From Valencia hispanica (Eukaryota > Chordata > Actinopteri > Cyprinodontiformes > Valenciidae), in assembly GCA_963556495.2 (NCBI GenBank), contig OY747712.1:25398235-25462234 (forward strand): a stretch of 64,000 nucleotides of DNA, read 5' to 3'. Below the pieces are notes generated by a model. The model saw only the letters and a list, made by a program, of their open reading frames with translations, had not been told where the DNA came from and ran no database searches. Below, piece by piece: positions 13,768-28,700 of the stretch. Within the stretch, counting starts at the first letter, position 1; each line of letters begins with the position of its first letter. The position numbers were made by a program, and so were the translations under genes.

Positions 13768-16700
13768 CTGCAAAGGCAAAAGACAGTAGTTAACAGCAGC
13801 AGTGTCATCTACCACAAACTGATTAAGTGTTTTTAAAAATAGTTGTGAGGACATGATTTTTGGCTGCAGCACAGAAGAAAATAATAATTATTTACTTACT
13901 TTGCTGATGCGCAACCATCCTTCTTCCACCTATAAGCAGTAATAACATGACATCAGAAAGCATTAAAAAGAACTGTGGCGACCTAATATTTGCATTTATT
14001 ATAGGATTGAATAAACAATACGTACTTTCTATCTTGAGGGTCCAAAGCACAAAATATCACTGTGTTGACATTGTAATGCCTCCTGAAAAACAGCCTGAAA
14101 AAAAGATTTTGTTTATGATGAAGAAATGGTAATTGTGTATATCAACAGTGTAAACAAGCATGCGCTGGGTGCTCACTTCCTCTGGTTGTCCGTTAGAGTA
14201 ATTCCCTGGGAGGAAACTTTGAAATGGACCACAGTGGGGGCTGGTGGAGGGTTGGCATCCAGGGTCATACTGGTGGCTTTCTGCACTGCCTGGACCCCTG
14301 TGAGGGACTCCATCTCCACAGAGCCGAGGTACCATACATTACAGGCTGCAGCAACAAAAAGCAGTCAAATTTCACCAGTATTGTAAAGAGCAAATAACAA
14401 CAACAATAAGTGCTCTCTGTGACAGTGCAAAAAAGGACTTCTTAAAAAGAAAAGGACAAACACAGGGGTTGTGCCATTGTTTAATAATGGTCTTGTTTTT
14501 GTATATTTGCCACAAAGTCTTTTCATGGTGAGTGATCTAAGAAGTTGATTACCTGCCCCCTGTTTCAGCAGCTCAGCAGCTGAGTTAGTGACTGAATGTG
14601 AAATGTTCTCCACAATATCTTCTAGAGGATCTTATGAACAGCAAAAAAATAACAAACACAGTTATATTACAATGCATGGTTATAAAATTATTATGAACAG
14701 CCAGTTATAGTGCGGCAATTAAAAACTCAGATAATGTTAACCTTCTTTTGAGACCATAATCTCTACCACTGCAAAAATACAATAATGTTAAGAGAGTCTG
14801 TGTGTGAATGCTTACCTCTATCAGGTATAATAAGCTTACAGGGCAGTGCCAAGGGAGTGATTGAATGCTGGTAAACCAATGCAGTTAAGCTTCCTGTACA
14901 AGAACAGAGTGGAAAAACAAAATTCATATTTACAGCAAAGTTACACTGCCAACTGGAAAATATGAATTATTAGCAAATGGTAATTGGAGACGGCCTGTAC
15001 TTGTATAGCGCTTTATTTAGTCCTTGAGAACCTCAAATCACTTCAACTACATTCAGTTATTCACCCATTCACTCAAACATATTCACACACTGGTGATGGC
15101 AACGCTCACGTGGGCAATGACAGTGAGACCTGGAGGGGTGTGGTTGGGCGGAATGGCCCCCCCGATCTAAACCCGAGTGGTGTCTTGTTATTGGACTTCT
15201 GTGCTCGTCATGGATTGTCCATAACAAACACCATGTTCAAGCATAAAGGTGTCCATATGTGCACTTGGCACCAGGACACTTTAGGCCGCAGCTCAATGAT
15301 CGACTTGGTTGTCGTCTCATCTGATCTGCGGCCGCATGTTTTGGACACTCGGGTGAAGAGAAGGAAAGAGCTGTCCACTGACCACTACCTGGTGGTGAGT
15401 CGGCTCCGATGGTGGGGGAGGACGCCGGACAGACCTGGAAGGCCCAAACGTGTTGTGAGGCTCTGCTGGGAACGTCTGGCAGAGTCTCCTGTCAGAAGGA
15501 GCTTTAACTCACACCTCCGGCAGAACTTTGAACACGTCCCGGGGGAGGCGGGGGACATCGAGTCCGAGTGGACCATGTTCCGCGCCTCCATTGCCGAGGC
15601 GGCTGACCGAAGCTGTGGCCGCAAGGTGGTCGGTGCCTGTTGCGGCGGCAACCCCCGAACCCGCTGGTGGACACCGGCGGTAAGGGATGCTGTCAGGCTG
15701 AAGAAGGAGTCCTACCGGGTCTTTTTGGCTTGTGGGACCCCTGAAGCAGCTGATAGGTACCGACAGGCCAAGCGGGATGCGGCTCGGATGGTTGCTGAGG
15801 CAAAAACTCGGGCGTGGGAGGAGTTTGGAGAGACCATGGAAAACTACTTCCGTACGGCTTCGAAGCGATTCTGGTCCACCATCCGGCGTCTCAGGGGGGG
15901 AAAGCGGTCCGCCACCAACACTGTTTACAGTGGGGATGGTGTGCTGCTGACCTCGACGCGGGACGTTTTGGGTCGGTGGATGGAATACTTCGAAGACCTC
16001 CTCAATCCCACCAGCACACCTTCCAATCTGGAAGCAGGGTTTGGGGACTTGGGGTCGGGCTCTCCAATCTCTGGTGCTGAGGTCACCGAGGTCGTTAAAA
16101 AGCTCCTCGGTGGCAAGGCTCCGGGGGTGGATGAGATTCGACCGGAGTTCCTCAAGGCTCTGGATGTTGTGGGGCTGTGTTGGTTAACGCGGCTCTGCAA
16201 TATTGCGTGGACATCGGGGGCAGTTCCCTTGGATTGGCAGACCGGGGTGGTGGTCCCCCTGTTTAAAAAGGGGGACCACAGGGTGTGTTCCAACTACAGG
16301 GAGATCACACTTCTGAGCCTCCCTGGTAAGGTCTATTCAGGGGTTCTGGAGAGGAGGGTCTGACGGATAGTCGAACCTCGGATCCAGGAGGAACAATGCG
16401 GTTTTTGTCCTGGCCGTGGAACACTGGACCAGCTCTACACCCTCAGCAGGGTCCTGGAGGGTGCGTGGGAGTTCGCCCAACCGGTCTACATGTGTTTTGT
16501 GGACTTGGAGAAGGCGTTCGACCGTGTCCCTCGGGGGGCCCTGTGGGGGGTGCTCCGGGAGTATGGGGTACCGGGCCCCTTGATACGGGCTGTTAGGTCC
16601 CTGTACGACCGGTGCCAGAGTTTGGTTCGCATTGCCGGCAGTAAGTTGGGCTTGTTTCCAGTGAGAGTTGGACTCCGCCAAGGTTGCCCTTTGTCACCGA

Positions 16701-19700
16701 TCCTGTTCCTAACTTTTATGGACAGGATCTCTAGGCGCAGCCAAGGCGTTGAGGGGATCCGTTTTGGTGGCCTCAGGATCGGGTCTCTGCTTTTTGCAGA
16801 TGATGTGGTCCTGATGGCTTCATCGGAGCGTGATCTACAGCTTTCGCAGCCGAGTGTGAAGCGGCTGGGATGAGAATCAGCACCTCCAAATCCGAGGCCA
16901 TGGTCTTGAGCCGGAAAAGGGTGGGGTGCCTCCTCCGGCTCGGGGATGGGGTCCTTCCCCAAGTGGAGGAGTTTAAGTATCTGGGGGTCTTGTTCACGAA
17001 TGAGGGAAAAATGGAGCGGGAGATCGATAGACGGATTGGTGGGGCATCTGCAGTTATGCGGGCGCTCTACCGGTCTGTCGTGGTGAAGAGAGAGCTGAGC
17101 CAAAAGGCGAAGCTCTCGATTTACCGGTCGATCTACGTTCCTACCCTCATCTATGGTCACAAACTCTGGGTGGTGACCGAAAGAACGAGATCACGGATAC
17201 AAGCGGCTGAAATGAGTTTCCTCCGCAGAGTGTCTGGGCTCTCCCTTAGAGATAGGGTGAGAAGCTCAGTCATCCGGAGGGGGCTCAGAGTAGAGCCGCT
17301 GCTTCTCCACATCGAGAGGAGTCAGTTGAGGTGGCTCGGGCATCTGGTCAGGATGCCCGAGTCAGTTGAGGTGGCTCGGGCATCTGGTCAGGATGCCTCC
17401 TGGACGCCTCCCTGGTGAGGTGTTTCAGGCACGTCTCACTGGGAGGAGGCCCAGGGGAAGGCCCAGGACACGCTGGAGGGACTATGTTTCTCGGCTGGCC
17501 TGGGAGCGCCTTGGGGTTCATCCCGAGGAGCTCGAACAAGTGGCAGGGGAGAGGGAAGTCTGGGTCTCTTTGCTTAGGCTGCTGCCCCCGCGACCCGACC
17601 CCGGATAAGCGGAAGAAAATGGATGGATGGATGGATGGATGGATGGATGGTGATGGCAAGCTACATTGTAGCCACAGCTGCCCAGGGGCACACTGACAGA
17701 AGCGAGGCTGCTGAACACTGGCGCCACCGGGCCCTCCGACCACCACCAGTGGGCAGAAGGGTGAAGTGTCTTGCCCGGATTGTTTTGTTGTAGATTGACT
17801 ATTTGTGTTATTTGTTGTATGTGTCACTGCCTTTTTGCCCACGTCTGTCTTGAAAAAGAGATGTATTCCCATTGAAACATTTATTACTTATGAGTAAAAG
17901 AATACAACATTAAAAGAAAAAAAGGCAAAAGTACAAGTTAAAATGTTTTCAGGGGAAATTAGGAATTTATCCAACTGGCCTCTATTCAGATAAACATAAT
18001 CTATGATCTATAAGTGTATAATAATACTGTTTGAATAAAAGTGAGAAACAGGAATAAAACTTGTTTGGTAAATCTCTTTACACCTTATCATCTAAATAAA
18101 AAGGGGAAGACTAAAATAAATAAATATTTAATGTTTCAATAATTCATGATGTTGGTCAGCATTACACTTCAAAGTCAGCTGGCTGGGGTATCACAGTTGA
18201 GGACAACTACTACTACTGTGCAGGTTAACCAATTAAACATTAGAGCCTATTTGACAAACAATACACATTTGATGATTTCATTGTACATTTTTTACACATT
18301 TATATAGACTTATCTAATGTATTTATTACACTTACATCTAAAATATCACATATGCCTAGGTTTATTTATACTATTATTCAAAAATGATTTGTTGGTTTAT
18401 GGAACTTTTGGGACTTGCATTGAAAAAAACATCGGACATGGATAGAGGATGCTATTAGATTATAGTTAACCACTTGTAACATGTACTATGCACCAGTAGA
18501 GGACAGTGTTGTTGAGGAACTCCAGATTTTTTTTCTATTGTAGAGCCAAGCGGAAAATTCATCAATGCCAGTTCCATGTTTCAGCAGCATAGACACTTAC
18601 CAAAGTAGGGCTCATTGGGACACCCCTTCAGACGCACACCTTTCTGTGTGCACTCAATAAGGAAGTGGCGCACAAATTCATTGGATAGATCACCTCCTGT
18701 AAGATAAAATGGACACAAGTAGTTAGTGTAAACCTGTTCATCTCTCTTTTTGTCTGCTCAAGAATTTGATCTGTCCAAAGAGTATTGAAATATATTTCAT
18801 CAAAAGCATGAGGCGACTTTGCAAGGAATGTGGACACAAAGGCTTGGAAAAAAGCTCGCTTCTTAGAGCAGCTTGGATTTCACATTTTTGAGGAGTTACA
18901 AAGCTCCAAGATCAAACGAGACTCCGGACTGTGCCACAATGAGATGGCAAACAAAAGGACAGGTGTGAGCAGCGGGGAAACAAATGGAAGGACTAAACAA
19001 AGATTTAATCTGGTCTACGAGTATAAAATTAAAATCCAGTGTAGATTGTTTTTCTTTTCTTTCAGGTCATATTTTTCCTGTAAAATATTTTATGAAATAA
19101 GAAATGATTCCCATGAACCTGCACTATAAACAGTTGATGTTATTCAGAATTTCAAATACTGTAAAATAACTTTCATGTAATTCCATGTCTAATACCTTTG
19201 ATTTGCCTTATAACCACACCCCTGACTGTACAAACAACAAGGAAACCATCCACCCAAAGTTTTTCAGTGATGCAGACTGACTATTGTAGGTGATTTAGAT
19301 TTATAAACCTAAAATATAAAATCTTTAATTAGAATTTTGCAAGGGTCATTTTCTAATCTGCAAATCAATCCATCACTTTTTAAATTGAGCACTTTTCAAA
19401 CAGAATGAGGACAATATTAAGTGCATAGGCTCATAACAGGTTGGCAGTGAAAAACAACCATATAAAGTAAAATAAAGGGTATTTAACAAGTGATAAAGAG
19501 ATAAAAGGTAAAAAAAAAAGGGAGGGGGGTACCAAAAATACTAATCAAGTAATAAGTAAACCTAGACAAATAAGTTTAGTGAATGAAATTATTTCAAGTC
19601 AAAACAAAGTCAAACTATACGTGTAATAAAACTGCAGGTATTATTTTAAGAAAGTTAAACTAGGAAGAAATAATCTTAAAGAAAGTCAGCTAAAAACTAA

Positions 19701-22700
19701 AATTACTCAAACTGTACTGAAATGTCTTCAATTAAATCTAACTATCTGAAAAGGGTGATATAACATGTGATTTTTTTCACATTGACTAAAAAAATAAGCT
19801 ATTGATGGAATTCATTTGTTGTAAATGTTTGTAATTACCATCATCCACACCAAAATGATGTTTACTGAAAATAAAACGGGCTGTACAATTTGTGAGAAGA
19901 AGGCTTGGTTTCCTATGAACTGGAGAAATTAAGTCATTAAGCAGAGTTTTGAAAAAGTCTGATAAAATGCTAAATGCAGTTGTTGGAAAAAACATTCCTT
20001 TAAGGCAAGTAACATTCTCTAATCCAGAGTAAAATGTTATTTCCCATCTCTTGGATACACTGATTTTAGGTGGTTGAAAGGGAGACATTTACAGATATTT
20101 GTTTTCCTTAACAGAACCCAAAAGCTTTGGATAATGAATCATTTGTCACTCAAATTGAAGCTGTTAAAACATCTCCAATCCCCTGCGGTGGCAGTACATA
20201 TAAAGGAATCCTTTGTGTCCCAATGTGTTGTTTATATTTTCAGAAAATACACTATTTAAAGTAATTAAGATAGTTTCTGATTCTCATTTTGTGGGATCAC
20301 ATTTCTTTCTGCCACCTCCATCTTCACTATTAGCCTTTGTTTAGTTGTTGAAACGTCGCCAAAGAATTTTTGGCCAGATTCCTTTACCAACTTACTTTTC
20401 ATCCCTCAAAAAAGTCCATTCCCCAACTATACAAAACAATCGGATCTTCTGTTCCTTCTGTGTTCTGCTCTGTCTTCTCAAACCCCCAGACGGTCGTGGC
20501 AGATGGCCGCTCCTACTGAGCCTGGTTCTGTTGGAGGTTTCTTCCTGTTAAAGGGGAGTTTTTCCTCTCCACTGTCGCTACATGCTTGCTCAGTATGAGG
20601 GATTGCTGAAGGATTGCTGTGGTTGGAAATCTGCCCAACCTCACACCAATGACTGACGCAATCTGCTGGGATTCCTTAAATAGGAAACTTTTTAACTGAT
20701 TGGAATGTTTGTATAATTGTATTGAAATGACTTCTTGTTAAGTGCCTTGAGATGACATCTGTTGTGAATTGGCGCTATATAAATAAACTGAATTGAATTG
20801 AATTGAATTGAAAACTTTAAACTAACATACAAACAGATAATCTGCTCATAGTTTTTTTTACATAAGGCCGATCTACTGTATGTAGGGCAGGAAACTACCT
20901 TCCAGAATCCCCTAGGAACAGGCTTACAGAACTAGCATATCTTTTTTTAAGGGGTGAAACATTAGCTGTACATGTATGACGATCTGGCAATAGAGGTCTG
21001 TTTTACAATGATGATGCCCAGGAGAGAGAAAGAGTTCTCAGAGCTTGCAGAAAAAGATAACAAGGGGTCTCTCAGTGTCTAACTTAGAGATGAATACAGT
21101 GGGTTGTAACTAAAGACAGTTTGGGTGTGACCTTTTTTTTTTAAACACACGATACACAGGATGGCTGTATCTCTGGATTGTTGTCAGATATTGTAAACAT
21201 GTAATCTGAAGCATTGTGTTGGAGTCGATAAATGGGTGTAGGGATGTTAGCATGTCTTAGCAGGAAAACCGAAAGTAAAAGTCAACCAAACAATTAAATG
21301 GTTTTGGTATTTTACTGTGTTTTATTAAATGAAGCTAGCTTTTTTACATTTACCTATAGGGAGCCTAGTTAATACTTCTCCATCACCAAGTTTGCACTCA
21401 CATGCACACTTATTGACAGAGATGTTTTCCTTTTATACTTCTCCGTTGGTATCTCAGTTATGTCTCTGGAAGAACACAGTATATTTACTTCAGCTTGGAA
21501 ACACACATCCAATCAAGGAGCAATGGTGAGCCAGTTTTGATTGAGCTGGAAAGCTTTTTACTTGAAGTGCAGCTCATAAAAGATTCATGTAAGCTAGTAA
21601 ACAAACACAGTGGTCTGTTTTGTTGTCCTCTACACCTCCTGGTGTTCAAAATTGTTAAAAGACCCTATTAGGTAAACTAGCCTTGCAACATAAAGCATCT
21701 AGTGCCCAAAAACTGCATTGACTACTAATTACTTCAACTATAGAGCACTGTTCTGGTGAAATTATCTTGAGTCCATCCTTGCGTGCCTGTCAGAGAGCCC
21801 TTGCGTCAACGGATAATGGCGCTGAGTGTCTCTGCACCTCTGCTAATTGAGAAGTATAATTTAGGTTTTAGTCATGTTCAGCTATTTCCGGTTCATTGGC
21901 CCCTTACTGTCGAAAAACATGAATAAGTCAATGGAGCGATAAAAGTCATTTTATGATCCCATTCGAAATGATGTTCGTCAATTTTAAAGACACATTTCGA
22001 TGCTGAGAAAGCGCTAATTTTCAACAGGCGGCAAAAGTTACTTTAGGTTTTGTGTGAAAACATGTAGTGGACTACAACTGGTCGTCTCACAAAATGTACG
22101 TCACCAAACCACACGAGGAGGAGAAGACAAATGGCTGTGAGTTTGGTGAGCTTCCGTCCTGCCAGGATGAAGGAAGCAGCAATAAAAAGAGATTACCACT
22201 ATAAATCTGGCCACGTGGAAAGTGGCAGCTATGCTGGGGGAGAAATAGTCGGTCGAGTGAGACCCAGCATGCAGGACAAGCTCTACAAGGTCTCGGTGAG
22301 TATTTCAAGTGTTGAGATGTAGTCTTTTTCACAAAAAATTTTCTACGAGGAAATCAAACACAAATCACATGACACACTGTCGAAACGCACATCATTAGTT
22401 ATTTAAATTGAAGTATACCATATGTGTGGTTCAGGGTGTCGTTTGTGATTAGTCAGCCCAACATCAGCCCAAGATCCTTTCATCAAAACAGTGCTCTGTA
22501 GTGAATCTAATTAGTAATCAATGCAACTTTTGGTCACTAAATGCTTTATATTCAAGGCCAATTTATCTAATATGGTCTTTTGGCAATTTTGAAAACCAGG
22601 AAGAGTAGAGAACTACAAAAGAGTCTGCTGTTTGTTTTCATGCGTTTTAGAGTATTCTATGAGCTTCACTTGTAGCAAAAAGTTTTCAAGCTCAATCAAA

Positions 22701-25700
22701 ACTCGTTCGCTGTTGGCTATTGGTCCTTGAGTGGACGTGCATTTACAAGCTGTTAAACTGTCGTCGTCCAGAGACATCACTGCAGTGGTAGGCAGAATTA
22801 CCAGAAAAGGTATGCACCCCCTGCTATCCTGGTGGGGAATTGCTTTGAAACACTGACACACCAATGGAGTAGTATAAAAGAAAAACATATCGTCAATACG
22901 TGTGCGTGTGGGTGCAAACCTGCTGACAGAGAAGTATAAACTAGGCTTAAGGCAAGGCAGACCAGAAAGTAACTTTTATTGCTCCATTGACTCTCATTCT
23001 TTCTTTTTCGGTTAGGGGACCCATGGGTCGACAGGAAGGGGGGGAGACTTAGGCTCCCTATTACCTGAACATAACATTAAGTTTAGTTTTAATCAGAAAA
23101 GAAGCATAAGGTTAGCAGTTCCTAGCAAGACGTTTTTAAACTTCTTGAAATTGATCACATTTTATCACATTAAAACCAGCCATTTCTGGGCATTTTTTTC
23201 GAATCTTAGACCAACAAAAATAAAACATAATTATGAAAGCAAAGAAAAAACAATGTTTTTTTTGTTTTTTTAAAAAATCTGAAAACTGTATTTCACATTT
23301 GTCAGATTTTTATTTGAAAAAAATAGTCAAGGCATATGAATAGATTTTCTTATGCACTGTAAATAAGACAAATGTAACACACCTTTTCTGGTCTGTTGGA
23401 TGACTGAGGGAGGGGGTGTAGACACCTTCATAGCCAGCCCATAAGCCCCTTTGAAGGAGTGGCTGTCTCTCACTATGAAGCAACCAGGCTCCTTCTCCTT
23501 CAAAACTAAAATAGCTAAAATAATACAAAAAACTGTGTGAGCCTGAAAAATGTTTGTTTCTTCGAATAAAAGCCATAAGCAAAACCCAGAATAAAGTGGA
23601 CCTACCTTGATCTCTTGAGATATCTGGTTTGTACCAGAATTTTGACGTGTCCTGAACAAACTTTACAGTCACCTGCTTGCTGACTAGCACATCTGAAAAA
23701 CAAATAGAAGTATGTATCAGTGCATTAAAACTGAGTTGAAGAACACACACTAAATCATAAGTGAAATTTTGCTAACCTGGCAGAGGTGAGGCAGCATGAG
23801 GTATCTGAGCTGACAAGTCAGGAAGAACATTTGGGAAAGGAATACTCAGGGAGCTCCCACTGTGAGGACTCGAGAACCCACTGAGGGCTGGGGAAGCAGT
23901 TCCCAGTGAATGCTCACCATCTGATGCTCTCTTTTTTTCAGGAAGCAAAGGAGGCTGTGTCTGGGGAATCTGTGACTGATGTTGGCCTTCCATCGACGTT
24001 AAAAGATCCCTGTCAATACCTATGTCGGGACAGTCTTTGCCATAGCTATGGACTGAGCCGTCCTGCTCGTCAAAGCACTGAGGACTACGGCTGAGGGCGT
24101 AGCAAGCCATAGGACTTCGCTGGCTGCTTCGAGGAGAGCTGTGCCCATTGGGGGCAGGATGGGCATGAGGGTGATGTAAGGGAAGATGTAAGGGAGACTG
24201 ATGGCCATAATCCAGAGACATTAAGTGGGGTGGCGGCTGCCGGACAGAGGGGTAGTCACTCAGGGAGGAGTGGCGGATCATGACATGATGCTCTGGCCAG
24301 GACTGACTCACTGATGAGCTGTACAAAGTAAATAGTTAATACTGGCACAAAAATTGAAAACCTGTAATTAAATCACTGTTTAACAATTTAACATGCCTCA
24401 CAAAAGTATTAATTCCCATTGAACTTTTCCACATTTTAGCACAACTACTCACAAGAGTCAATGTCTCTTATTAAATTTGATACATCAACGCAAAGGAATA
24501 CATAATTGTGAAATGGAGGGAATCAATGCATGGCTTCCAACAATGTTTTACAAAAAAATCTAAAAAGTGTGGCATGCATTTGATTTGACCTAACATTATT
24601 CTGATACCACTTAATAAAATCCAGAGCAACTAATTTCTTCTAGAAATCACCCAATTAGCAACTTAAGCCTCCCTCTTTAATTAAATCTCATCATCAATGC
24701 AGCTGTTCAGTAAAGAAATCAGAATTTTGTTATAGAACACAAGAGAACAAACAGCATCATGAAGATAGAAGCAGCAAGCACCATGCCGTTAGGATTTCTT
24801 TTTTAAGCAGAAACATAGAAACGGGTCAAAGCTGATGTTAAGATGGATGGCGCTAAATACATGGAAATCCTGGCAGAAAACTTGCTACAGGCTGCAAAAG
24901 ACTGGTTCACCCTCCTGCAAAACAATGACCTTTAAAATACAGCCACAGTTTTTGAGATTTTGTATTTACAAAATATATATATAAACCATGTGATTATAAC
25001 TTGGGAAAATATTAAGAACTTCAAGGCAAATACTCTTTCAAGGCACTGTATGTGGTTTAAAAATAGTTTTGTTTGTAATTGTGTTACTACCTATCTGTCT
25101 GCTGATGATTTCCAACGATGGAGGTAGAGTATGTTGAATTTAGCATCCTGTGGCAGCTGATGGAGGAATCTGGCAAAGTCTTAAAGCTGACATGATTGAT
25201 CTCAGAATATCCATGAGGTTCTGTTGGGTACAAGAAAAAAAACAGAAGGAACCAAACTGAGGAACTCATAAACTTGATAGTACTCTACGTAGTTAAATGT
25301 AAAATGTAAATCAATGCTAACATATAAATAGCAATTAAATGAGAGAAAATTAAAAGAGAAAAATGTTTTAGTAATCAAAAATTCCCTCCTGTAGGAAAAA
25401 AAAGCCAACAAATTATATTAAAAAAGTTAATTGAAGGAAAAGACTCCGTTTTCACTGCATGTAAGGACCAGTATTGGAGTTAACAGTGACAAAATTGTCC
25501 ACAGGCACCAAAATTATCTGGTCTATATATACATTAAGTAAATCACTGATTACTTCTGCCACAACCCCTTTAGTCAACAAATCAAAGGCTGAAAATGAAA
25601 AAAAACAAACTCCTACCATTAATTATCTGAAAGCCTTATTTAAATAAATTATAATCTGGGCCGCGGACATATACTGAAAATATTATATTCTCTCTCTCTC

Positions 25701-28700
25701 TCTCAATTTTAAAGAAACCAGAGATCTAAAGCTAAAAGGGTTTCTGTTTTCTCCCTGTGTGAACACACAGAGACTTTTTATGGAGGAAGAAACATTTTTC
25801 AGTCCCATGCCTTCTAGTTGGTAACCATGGAGATGCAGCTGAACTGAAAGCAAGGCTGTATGGGGCACAGCAGGGGTACAGATCTGCAACCAAACCCTGC
25901 AACGTTTAGATATACTGTAGATCTTAAAAGATAAAGTGAAAAAAGCAGTAACCAGGTGCAAAAATGAAAGTAGAATTTTGGTGCTTTCTCAGATATTTTC
26001 TAAACACAAAGACAACAATGTAAAAACATAAAGCTCAGCAATATACATATAATCATAGGGTGTGCCCCTTCTCAGATAAAGACCACAGCTCAAAGAAAAA
26101 AACAAACAGAAAACAATGCAGATATTTAAAAAAGTGTCATGTCCCTCAAAAGAAAACCACACAAGCATTTTTCTAAGGGCAGAAGTTGTTTTGGGATTCT
26201 CCCTTCGTCTGTTACAGTATTTTACAGTATATTTTTTCCACTCCCTGATGACAAAAAAAGAAGCTGTGAACAATTCCCCAACAGCAATATCAGCATTATT
26301 TAGAGAGGCAGGGTGAACTCAAATAGCCCTGCTACAATAACAGTCACAGGTCAGACATGAAAGAAAACTGGCTGTGATCTACTTTTTGATTTTCTCTGGT
26401 ATAACTACCAACAAACAAGAAAAAAAAGTCAAAAGCTATTTATTTGTTTTTTTTTTCTAGTTAACTGATAAACCTGATGACTTGATGTTGGTTTAATAAA
26501 GAACCATAAATGAATAACAGTGACTCTCTACAAAGTCGTCACTTGGAATTAAAGCTTTTTACTACATTTTTTCCCCATTCCTAAGGAATCGATTAGGATA
26601 TTTCTAAGTGTGGTTCGTTTCAAAGAGTTATTTTACCTGTAGTTGATAACTGTTGGCCTCCTTTAGCATAAATTCACATTAGTTTGCCGCTGAGGCTAAA
26701 GCTAAAGGCTAGTCTTGGAGGGACGAGGGGTGGGCTTGCACTGATTTAAAATAACATAAATCCCAACAACCACAACCACAACCATGTATACTATGATTTG
26801 TAGAAAAACTTTAAACCGTGTTTTTGTTTGTATTAGGCCCTTGTTTTAACAAAAGCTGATTATTATTTATATGGGAAATAGAGGTAGGAGGCGGTGCATC
26901 ACCAATGACCTTCCTGTCTGAAACATACCCGAGAGCTGCTGTTTTACATGTTTTCTAGCCAGAGTAATGACTTTATATAAAGGAAAGTAGCATTAAAAAT
27001 AAAATAAAAAATTGTGTTCACCTAAACAGTGATATAATGTTTTAATATAATAAAAATATTATATTTTTCCTCTTTCATGTATGTCAGACAGTTATTCTGG
27101 AATACTTTAAATAATCTGTTTCACACAGAATGATCAATCGTAGTGCACTGCTTCCAATCTCCATTCCCCTTACCTGGCGTTTGCTCCTTTCAGACTTGTA
27201 ATTGGAATTTATACTAAATGAAGACCCCAAGAGAGAAATCAATTTCTTAGAGCCCTTCAACAAACCTCACTTAAAAATTCAAATGCATCTCTTTAAAAAC
27301 AGAAATGTTCTGTACAAGTAGAATATAGGACCTACCTTGATTGGTTCTAAACCCTCCATACGACTGCATGTTGGGAGATGGTGTTTGCCTAAATTCAGTG
27401 AACTCTGACATAGTTTTTACTGGAAATACAAAGAAGATGGGGGGTGTGGCAGTGATTATACAGAATGAGAAGCCTCATTAATTTTACAGAACATTTTATT
27501 TACCATAAGGTGTTGGTGGTGAGATGGGGAATGCAGGAGTGGGTGGAGTCACCTCATTTCCTGTCTCAATTCCACTGGTATTGTCTGGGCCCTGGTCTCT
27601 ATAACTGGTACTGTCACTTCTACACAATGTGGAATGCTGCAACAGATGACACATGAAACACATCTTACAACTGAAAATTACAGAAAGCACAAAACATGAT
27701 TTGGGAAGTAGCAATTGGAAGCATGCTAAATGTACTTGAAACTGAGAGACACATGGTGGATATGTCTGCTGGCCCTTGTACTCCTCTGGGTCACCCCACC
27801 CTGAGTTACAAAAGCCTGGGTGATCCATTACGTTCTTCCCATGGCAACTCAAACCCCGTTTGATGCCACCTCGCCCGTCATTGGACTGGGTAGCTGCAAA
27901 CACACAAGCAGACAGCAGCAAAAGTTGATTAAATATTAACACAGCTTTATAGGCATAACAAACTTCAAGCAACAAAGTGCACAAAAAATACAACATGATC
28001 TGACCTTAAATATTTCTAAACTTTTCCTAGTATCCTGAACATCTTGAGGTGAGTTATGGTTACAAAAGTTATTTATATTTGAGAAATACCAGAAATATGA
28101 GAGAGGAAATGTTAGGATTTTTTCATTACTATTGTCAAAGTAAGACTTTTACATACAATATGATTACTATCCCTTTAAACTATTTGGGAAAGCCCAGACA
28201 AGGATTTCAAGGATTTGTAAGCTTCTAATAGGCTAACCCATAACATTTGGGGTAATAAGGGGCTAACCTGTGGATGTATTTTAAGGCAACACTTAAAAGA
28301 CATGGCTTCATAATAAGATATTGCAAAATAAAATCAGCCAGGATATTCTGGATGTCAACAAGTCTCATTCATCCTTTCAAGATGCAAGTAACCACCATGA
28401 GAATTTCCAGTCATTATACCATTCCAAGGTGTTGAGTTATGTGTATCAGAGATGAGTGTGTTTTGGTGAGAAATTAGCAAATCAACCCAAGAATAAAAGC
28501 ATAATGAAGGTGTTAAGAAGGTAAACACACATTAGCCACATTAGGCTGAAGTGTTCCAAGACAGAACAGATTACTGAACTCCGGCCTCGGAAAGTTTAAT
28601 TAGGAGCATTATCACTCTCGACAAAACAGGTTCAAAGGCAGGATTGGCTTTCCAAATGGGCAATGACCATAAGCAGAGCTTCAAATTAGTTCCAAAGTGG

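Noticed and set aside
23510..23514. Alternative SH2 exon acceptor ag just before ttttgaagg
   Set aside because: Its phase also works but it would delete four residues of the SH2 domain conserved in position; the upstream ag is better.
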